A stretch of 64,000 nt of DNA from Scenedesmus sp. ARA3. Lineage: Eukaryota > Chlorophyta > Chlorophyceae > Sphaeropleales > Scenedesmaceae. The notes beneath the pieces are model-generated. The model had not been told where the DNA came from, searched no databases, and was given only the letters and a program-made list of their open reading frames with translations. How positions within the stretch are numbered: the stretch's first letter is position 1; each line of letters starts with the position of its first letter. The stretch is taken from contig RWJK01001644.1 of NCBI GenBank assembly GCA_004335835.1, positions 10,224-74,223 on the forward strand, in the 5' to 3' direction. Shown piece by piece: positions 57,777 through 64,000 of this stretch. The position numbers and the translations under genes are program-made.

Positions 57777-59453
57777 GTAGGCAGGGGTAGGCGCTGCGGG
57801 GTGAGGAGGGCAGCATGAGGTTGTGGCGGCTCGCGGAAGGGCTGTGGCAGTGCCTGGTGTTGGTACTGGCATTGGTGGTGAAACGTGACCTGTGAAATGT
57901 GGTGAGGTTGAGGCAGGCAGCGGTGGTAGGCAATTTCGGCTGATGGTGGATGGTGGAGCGGACTCTGGGGACGCAGCACGTGTGTGGGGACGCAGCACGT
58001 GTTTGCAGACTGTTGTTGCAGTGACAGCAGCCTGCGCTGGGATGAACAGAGTTGGCATGCCAATGAGCTGAAACGTATTGCGGCAGGGCAGGGCTGTGTG
58101 CATGGTGTTCAAGACGTATTGGATGTCGTGATTTTTGTAGAAGCTGCAGCTTGTGACAGTATAGTGGTTAGGAGGTTGCGCTTGCGGCAACCGCATGTGG
58201 TGGAAGCTGTTCTGCTGTTCTGCATGCATGCCGTTGGCCGTGTCTGTACATTGCAGGCAGGTGTGCACATTGTGCAGGTTGACTTCATTGTGCTTGCGCA
58301 TTGTGTGCTCTTGCCCACGTGCGCCAGTACCAATGCCAACAGTGTGGCCACACGAAATTGCCTGCTGAGGGTGCAGCAGCAGCTGCCCAGCATGGACAAG
58401 TGCAGTGTACAGCAGTCTCACAGCTATTCAACTCTCGACCATGACAGCTTGATTTCTGGTGTTGCCGGTATGTTTCTCAGGCGTTGTAACATGTGAGTGT
58501 CGCGCATGTTGTGCGGGTATCAGGCCCTTTTTGAGCCAACGATATGTGCTTGGTCGCAGTTGCTGTGGATGCTTGCTACATGTGTGCAGCATGCTTCCTA
58601 CGTATGTGCAGCATGCACGCCCATGAAACTGTCTGCTGCTCAGGAAACCCTTAACGACAATTGCAGCAAATCTGCCACCACCGACCGCAACCATCCTACA
58701 CGAGATCAAGGTCTGCCATTTATCTTTATATCGCAGTTCTTGCGTATTCGGCTGGAGCAGCGCCGAATGAGCGCTGGCCGTGCAATCTTTCGGCGCGAAC
58801 AGCGAACCAGGCACGACCCAAGCACGGCTGCTGACATCAAGCACGCAAAGGTTCCCAAAAAAGTTGATCTCATGATAGAAATCCAACTAAGGCGTCTGCC
58901 CTGATGTTATGACAGTGGAGCCGACGCTGCAGTTGCGCACAGTGGCAGCGCAGGTCGCACCTATAACTTTCGAGCACGCAGCGCCAGTCCAGCAAAGCCT
59001 CATTCACCATCACATCTCGTGGAATCCAGGATTCGCTCGTCATATAGAGAGTTCTCCGAGTGCTCCACACCCACTCGCCCTCCGTCCCGCCCTTCACTAT
59101 CCCGTCAGCCCCCGTCACTCTATACGCTTGGTGCGTGTCAGAGTCCTACAACAGTAATAAGGCTATGTGGAAGCTTCAGTAACGTGGCAGTGCAGTCGCT
59201 GGACCGTCATTAAGCAGCAGCAGCTGGCAACTGCGTAGCACGCCATGTCATGGCAGCACGTCGCAGCCACAGCTTCTAGAGCGATTGATCCACGCAACAA
59301 TATCTGTTTATACATTGTTTCATTTTCCCATCAGCATCAGACACAATTGCGCAGCAGCAGGCAGATCACTCAGCCGGTTCCCGCCCTTACTCAGCTGTCC
59401 TGCGACATTGCCTTCACTCTTGTTTGCAGGTCATCTTAAACACACAATCAAGC
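57777..59453. other. Long intergenic spacer
   Basis: About 1.7 kb between the EDC4-like stop and the ATG of the secreted repeat protein. A strong TTTGCAG|GTCATC acceptor 24 bp before that ATG suggests the 5' UTR of the downstream gene has an intron. A short duplication (GGGGACGCAGCACGTGT, near 57967 and 57986) is visible. No coding exon is supported. Confidence 0.45.
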
Positions 59454-62400
59454 ATGAAGCTGGCTATTGCCGTGCTGGCGCTGCTGTGCATCGGCGCACA
59501 CGCCCATGGCATCCCCAGCGTCTCAATCGAGAAGACGAACGAGGGCGTCAAGTCGCCCGAGGTCACGGTCAAGCTGCCAGCAGTCACTGTGCCAGTGCCT
59601 AAGATCAATGTGTCCATGCCAGAGATCCGCCTGCCCAAGATCAGCATGCCAGGCCAGGGCAAGAACATCAACCTGCAGGTGCCCACAGTGGACGTGCAGG
59701 GTCTGCTGAACGCTGCGCTGAACAAGCCCATGCCCAGCATCAACATGACAAACCTGGCAGCGCTGCTGTCCAAGCCAGCCATGCCGAGCCTCAACCTGGA
59801 CCTGAGCAGCCTGCTGTCCAAGCCCTCAGTCAACATCAGCGCACTGGCAGGCATGATCCCCAAGCCAAGCATCGACCTGTCTGGCCTGCAGGTGAGGGCC
59901 GGGTGGCACTGCTCGTGCTTCCGGTGGTGCTGCTATGTATGCGCTGTCGATATTTTTTGCTCGTCAGGCTGTGTGCTGGCAGCTGTGTCATGTAACAGGG
60001 TGCTTGGGGATGCAGGCAGCACCAGCAGGGAAGCACAGCTTGCATGCTTGCAAGATTCGCAGCAGCACTGCCTGCACTCAGCACAACTGCCCGTTCTGTG
60101 CAACAGCATGACAGCAGCAATACCTGCCGTGGTTATCTCCTGGCTCAGCTGGACATCCCTGTGCATGCTGCTGCTGAAATGTTGCTGCTTGCATCCAACA
60201 CGGATGCCTTGCCCCAGGCTGCTAGCTTTATGCCGCGCCAGCTGCAATAGGAGCCATACACACATGCAGCTCTGCCACCCCTGCTTGACTCAGGGACATG
60301 ACGTGCGTGCTGTGCACACACACTCTGCATAACATATCATGCTGTCCTCCTCTTTATTCCACTGCTTGCAGGCCCTGATGGCTGCCAAGCCCAGCGTGTC
60401 AGTGGAGAACATGCCAGACGCTGCCGAGATCATCAGCGCCCTGCTTGCCAAGGGCACCAGCGACATGAACGCCGTCGTGGCGCTCATCAGCGCCCTCAGC
60501 ACCAAGCCCAACATCACGCTGCCCACCGTGGCGCTGAACATCCCCCAGATCAACATGCCCCAGATGCCTCAGATCAACATGCCCAACATCAACCTGCCAC
60601 AGATGCCCAGCGTGGACCTCAACATGCTGGTCAAGGCCGCAACAGCACTCAAGGGCAACAGGTGCGACGCGGCTCCTGCAAGATCATGATGTGCAGCGGC
60701 AAACTGTGTGAAAGCCACCCTACAGGCTGTTTGTACTGCGTCCTGTGATTGCTGTCATGGGAGCCAGCCGCTGTGTGGGGGGTTTGCACAAGCAGCGGCA
60801 GCAGCAGCAGTGGCATCTGAGGCACATATCGTGTAGCTGCTGCCTGACACTATCGCAATCAAGGTCAGGAATAGGCAGCTCATACACAACTGCACAACAT
60901 GCCATACTCACCCAATCAGCGTGTGCATATCCGCCTGCAGGGAGCCCGCTGAGATCGCCACCCAGGTGGTCGGCATGATCAACAGCCTCATGAACGCCAA
61001 GCCCGCCTTCCCCGCCCTCAACCTGACCATCCCCAAGCCAGTGTTCCCCAGCTTCAACTTCTCCACCCCCCAGATCGACATCAGCGGCCTGGTGGCAGCA
61101 GCAGCCAACATGAAGCCCATGCCCAGCATTGACCTGAGCGGCCTGGCCACCCTGGCCCTGAGCAAGCCCATGCCCCAGATCAACCTGGCCCTGCCAGACA
61201 GTGAGTGCCTCTTTTTTGTTCATTCGTGCTACCTGGGAGAGCGACATCCCACTGGCTGCCACTTCCTGAGTGCTGTGAATTTCCTGCTGCATGCTTGTGG
61301 CGCATGCTGCAGCTGTGGTGTGCCGCTTGCATGTGGAAATAGCTCGCCGGTGACACTGTCGCAGCAGCAGCTGCTGCTCACTTGAGTGCCGAGCCCGCCA
61401 GCATGTCTCTCATACACCATGCCACAGCACCACGCACTAACACGCTGCCACCCATCTACCCCACCTTCTTCCACCTGCCTTGCAGTCACCGCTCTGACCA
61501 ACCTGGCCCTGAACAAGCAGCACGTGAACCTGACCCTGCCCGCCATTGAGGCGCTGGTCAACATCGCTGCCGCCAAGGCCAGCCTGCTGCCCAACAACAT
61601 CACACTGCTGCCGGAGGTGACAGCCATCCTGAGCACCACCAAGCTGCCCAGCGTGGACCTGAGCGCCATCACCAGCATGCTGCGCAAGCCCAACATCGAC
61701 CTGAGCGGCCTCACAGTGAGTGGCTCCTGCAGCTGCATTGCCGCCGAGTGCTCAATGCAGCACCAAGCTGTGTTGTTGCAATCGTCGCGCCTGCCATTGT
61801 GTAGACAAGCGTGCACTGTATGCCTGGAGTGTTGCCTTTACCTGCGCCGCATCTGACTGTGCTGCATGTGTGCTGTATGTGTGCTGCTGCTGCTGCAGTC
61901 CATGCTGCAGAAGCCCAACGTGACTCTGCCAGACGTGAACGCCATCCTCACCGCAGCCCTGGCACAGCACACCGCCAACATGCAGGTTGGACAATGGTCT
62001 TTACACACCCTTTTGAATTGCCGCCGCGCTGATGGTTGCATACCTGTCCTTGCGGATGCGCTTGTGGTATGCAGCAGTCCCACCAATATGTGCCCTCTGT
62101 GGTCGTCCACAGTCACTGCCCGACATCACGTCATCCCAACCCATCAAACCCTACTAAAAACATACCAGAAGATCCTCACCCTGCTGTACTGTTAACTGCT
62201 GCCTTTGTTTCTTCTTATTGCCCGCAGGCCTTTGCCAGCGCCGCCACCGGTGTGATCAGCGCTCTGGCCGCCAAGCCCAGCGTGCAGCTGCCAGACCTGT
62301 CCGCCCTGTTCTCCAAGAACATGACCCTGCCCACCATCGCCATGCCAAGCATCTCCATGCCCAACATCGACCTGGTGAGGATGGTATTCTTACATGTCTT

Positions 62401-63863
62401 TGTGGTATACATACATGGATTTTTGAAGCTCTAGGTTTCAGTCTCCGTGTTCAGCTTATACGTGCTGTTGCACCTTCTGCCCAACATCAGCCTCGCGAGG
62501 TGGCGGCCAGTGCACCAGCTGCAAAAGGCTGCCGCACTACCTCTCCTGCAGCTGTTGCCAGCTGGACAATGGACCTTCCTTGCTGACAAATGTTGGTGTG
62601 TCCTGCTGCTGCTGTTGGCTGCTGCAGTCTGGCGTTGTGAGTGCCCTGCTGGCCAAGCCCGCCAACGACCTGGCTGCCCTGAACAACGTGATCACCGCAC
62701 TGGCCACCAAGCCCAACATCACCATGCCAAACCTGACCATCGACCTGGTGAGACCTTGTAAAAGTACCTTTTATGTGTGGTATACAACGCAACATGGGCT
62801 GCTGTGTGTCTGCCAAACTTCTGGCACGTAAAGCAGCAGAAAGCACAGCACAGTTGTTGGTCAGCAAAGGCAGTAAGGGGGGCAGTTTACTGTTCTTTGT
62901 AAGACACATGCTCTCGTCTTTCCAGCTTGCTGAAACGGTTGCGCACCCTGCTTCATCTATCCACCTTGACTAACCCTTTTGCCTGCCCCTGCCGCCTCCC
63001 CGCAACACACTGCAACTGCTTCTCTGTGCAGTCCGGCCTGACCTCGCTGCTGTCTGCCAAGCCCAGCCTGCCCAACGTTGACCTGAGCGGCCTGAGCGCC
63101 ATGCTGGACAAGAACATGACCATCCCCACACCACAGGTGCGTGAATTGCTGATATCACAGCACGCTGCTGCTGGCAGTACTGCATGCTTGCAAGGAGTGA
63201 CAAGCAGCCGGTGCTGCAGCTTATTCCTCATGCCAGCATGTTACCTATGCTACCCAATAGCTGACAGCCTGGTTGCTTATTTCCTGCTTGCTGCTGCTGC
63301 TGCTGCTGCAGCTGCCCACCCTGCAGATCCCAGGCCTGCAGCTGCCCACCATGCCCAGCATGGACCTGAGCGCAGACAAGATCCTGGCACTGCTCAGCCA
63401 GCACGCCGGCCTGAAGCCAGTGCACAACGTCACCCTGCCAGTGAGTGGACACACCTTGTTGCCTGTGCTGTGCTGCGTGGAACCTGTGCTTGTTGCATCT
63501 GCCCATCACATCACACCAGGCACCTGCGGCATCACAACACACACCACAACAGCGCTTCATACACATATTCTGCTTGGTTGCTAACCAACCTTGTCCGCTC
63601 TTTGCTTCTCCTCCCTGCTGCAGAACGGCCAGGTGGTGATTGACCTGGCCAACAGCGCCATCGCCGCCAAGCAGTCTGCCCTGAACAGTGCCGTGAGCAC
63701 CGTCAACGGCGTGGCCAGCCAGGTGCAGGCCGCCAAGCAGAGCGCAGTGAACAGCGCAGTCGGCGCTGTGAACGGCGCTGTGGCAGCACAGCAGGGTGCA
63801 GCCAAGCAGGTGCTGAAGCAGGTGCAGGGGCAGATGAAGAAGAACACCACCACAAAGCCTTAA
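59454..63863 (+). CDS. Secreted repeat protein with periodic N-glycosylation motifs, family unknown
   Basis: Ten exons: 59454-59891, 60372-60661, 60941-61200, 61486-61715, 61899-61985, 62228-62374, 62628-62747, 63032-63136, 63312-63440 and 63624-63863. They give 681 aa with matching phases. It starts with a clear signal peptide (MKLAIAVLALLCIGAHAHG). The rest is built of degenerate units alternating KP-x-hydrophobic-x-LP or MP stretches with short helical ones such as DLSGLATLALSKPMP and DLSAITSMLRKPNI. Fifteen N-x-S/T sequons occur, most inside N-(I/V/L/M)-T-(L/M/I)-P. Exons 5-9 (87, 147, 120, 105 and 129 nt) are all flanked by phase-0 introns, and two end exactly at IDL. The final exon differs: an Ala/Gln/Val helix (SAVNSAVGAVNGAVAAQQG) with a Lys-rich end. 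I do not recognise the family. A role in the wall or extracellular matrix is only inferred from secretion and sequons. Confidence 0.8.
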
Positions 63864-64000
63864 GCGCAGCTTGTTACTAACACGTTTGTACATGTTATAT
63901 CGTGTGTTAAAACAAGGGTTGCGAGTAGCTAGCGTGGGAGCCAAGGAGTGCCGCGGCTTGCAGTGCTGCAGTGTGCAGCAGTGCCAAGTGCGGGACGAGG

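Noticed and set aside
61000..63440. Antisense frames on - across the secreted repeat protein
   Set aside because: They are reverse readings of the repeat units. The + strand has a signal peptide, ten phase-matched exons and consistent GT-AG junctions.

Overview
The window looks like nuclear DNA of a chlorophycean green alga (Sphaeropleales or Volvocales type). This is inferred from gene content and style only. The coding sequence is GC-rich, introns are many and short, donors are mostly GTGAGT or GTGCGC, acceptors are mostly CTGCAG or TTGCAG, and coding and non-coding DNA alike are full of CAG/CTG triplets that give Gln, Ala and Ser runs. I built the exon models by hand from splice signals, reading phase and remembered families. 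In every multi-exon model the exon phases add up to one open frame, but no transcript evidence was available.

Layout from left to right: (1) 1-1027, a 42-bp minisatellite and a possible secreted-protein first exon. (2) 1527-3686 (-), a polyQ protein with two PPGG motifs of the SPIRAL1/Jupiter microtubule-associated type. (3) 4723-19149 (-), one very large gene: a PAP/OAS1-type nucleotidyltransferase with a Q/A/S-rich tail of about 3,770 residues. (4) 19365-22041 (+), a protein with a C-terminal J-domain. (5) 22559-25905 (-), a proline-rich secreted or wall glycoprotein. (6) 26679-30344 (-), an LMBR1/LIMR membrane protein. (7) 31824-34984 (-), a Tubby-like protein. (8) 35779-38948 (-), a CHZ-domain (HIRIP3/Chz1-like) histone chaperone. 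(9) 39203-43327 (+), a class I/II PLP aminotransferase followed by decayed tandem copies of its last exon. (10) 44409-45345 (-), a weak hypothetical. (11) 46138-48732 (-), a disordered eIF4B-like protein. (12) 49838-51403 (-), a NUP35/NUP53 nucleoporin. (13) 51845-57776 (+), an EDC4/VARICOSE decapping scaffold. (14) 59454-63863 (+), a secreted repeat protein of unknown family with 15 N-glycosylation sequons, most of them in a recurring N-x-T-hydrophobic-P motif.

The genes do not form a pathway. Several touch RNA metabolism or export (nucleotidyltransferase, EDC4, NUP35, eIF4B-like), but this may be chance. Three pairs are head-to-head over short gaps (215, 254 and 441 bp) and may share promoters. 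The most unusual structures are the 4,114-residue nucleotidyltransferase, the sequon-periodic secreted protein, and a recurring class of 113-128 bp tandem duplications that lie across AG|GT splice junctions or the last exon in two genes. I saw no tRNA, rRNA, CRISPR array, transposon ORF or virus-like gene.
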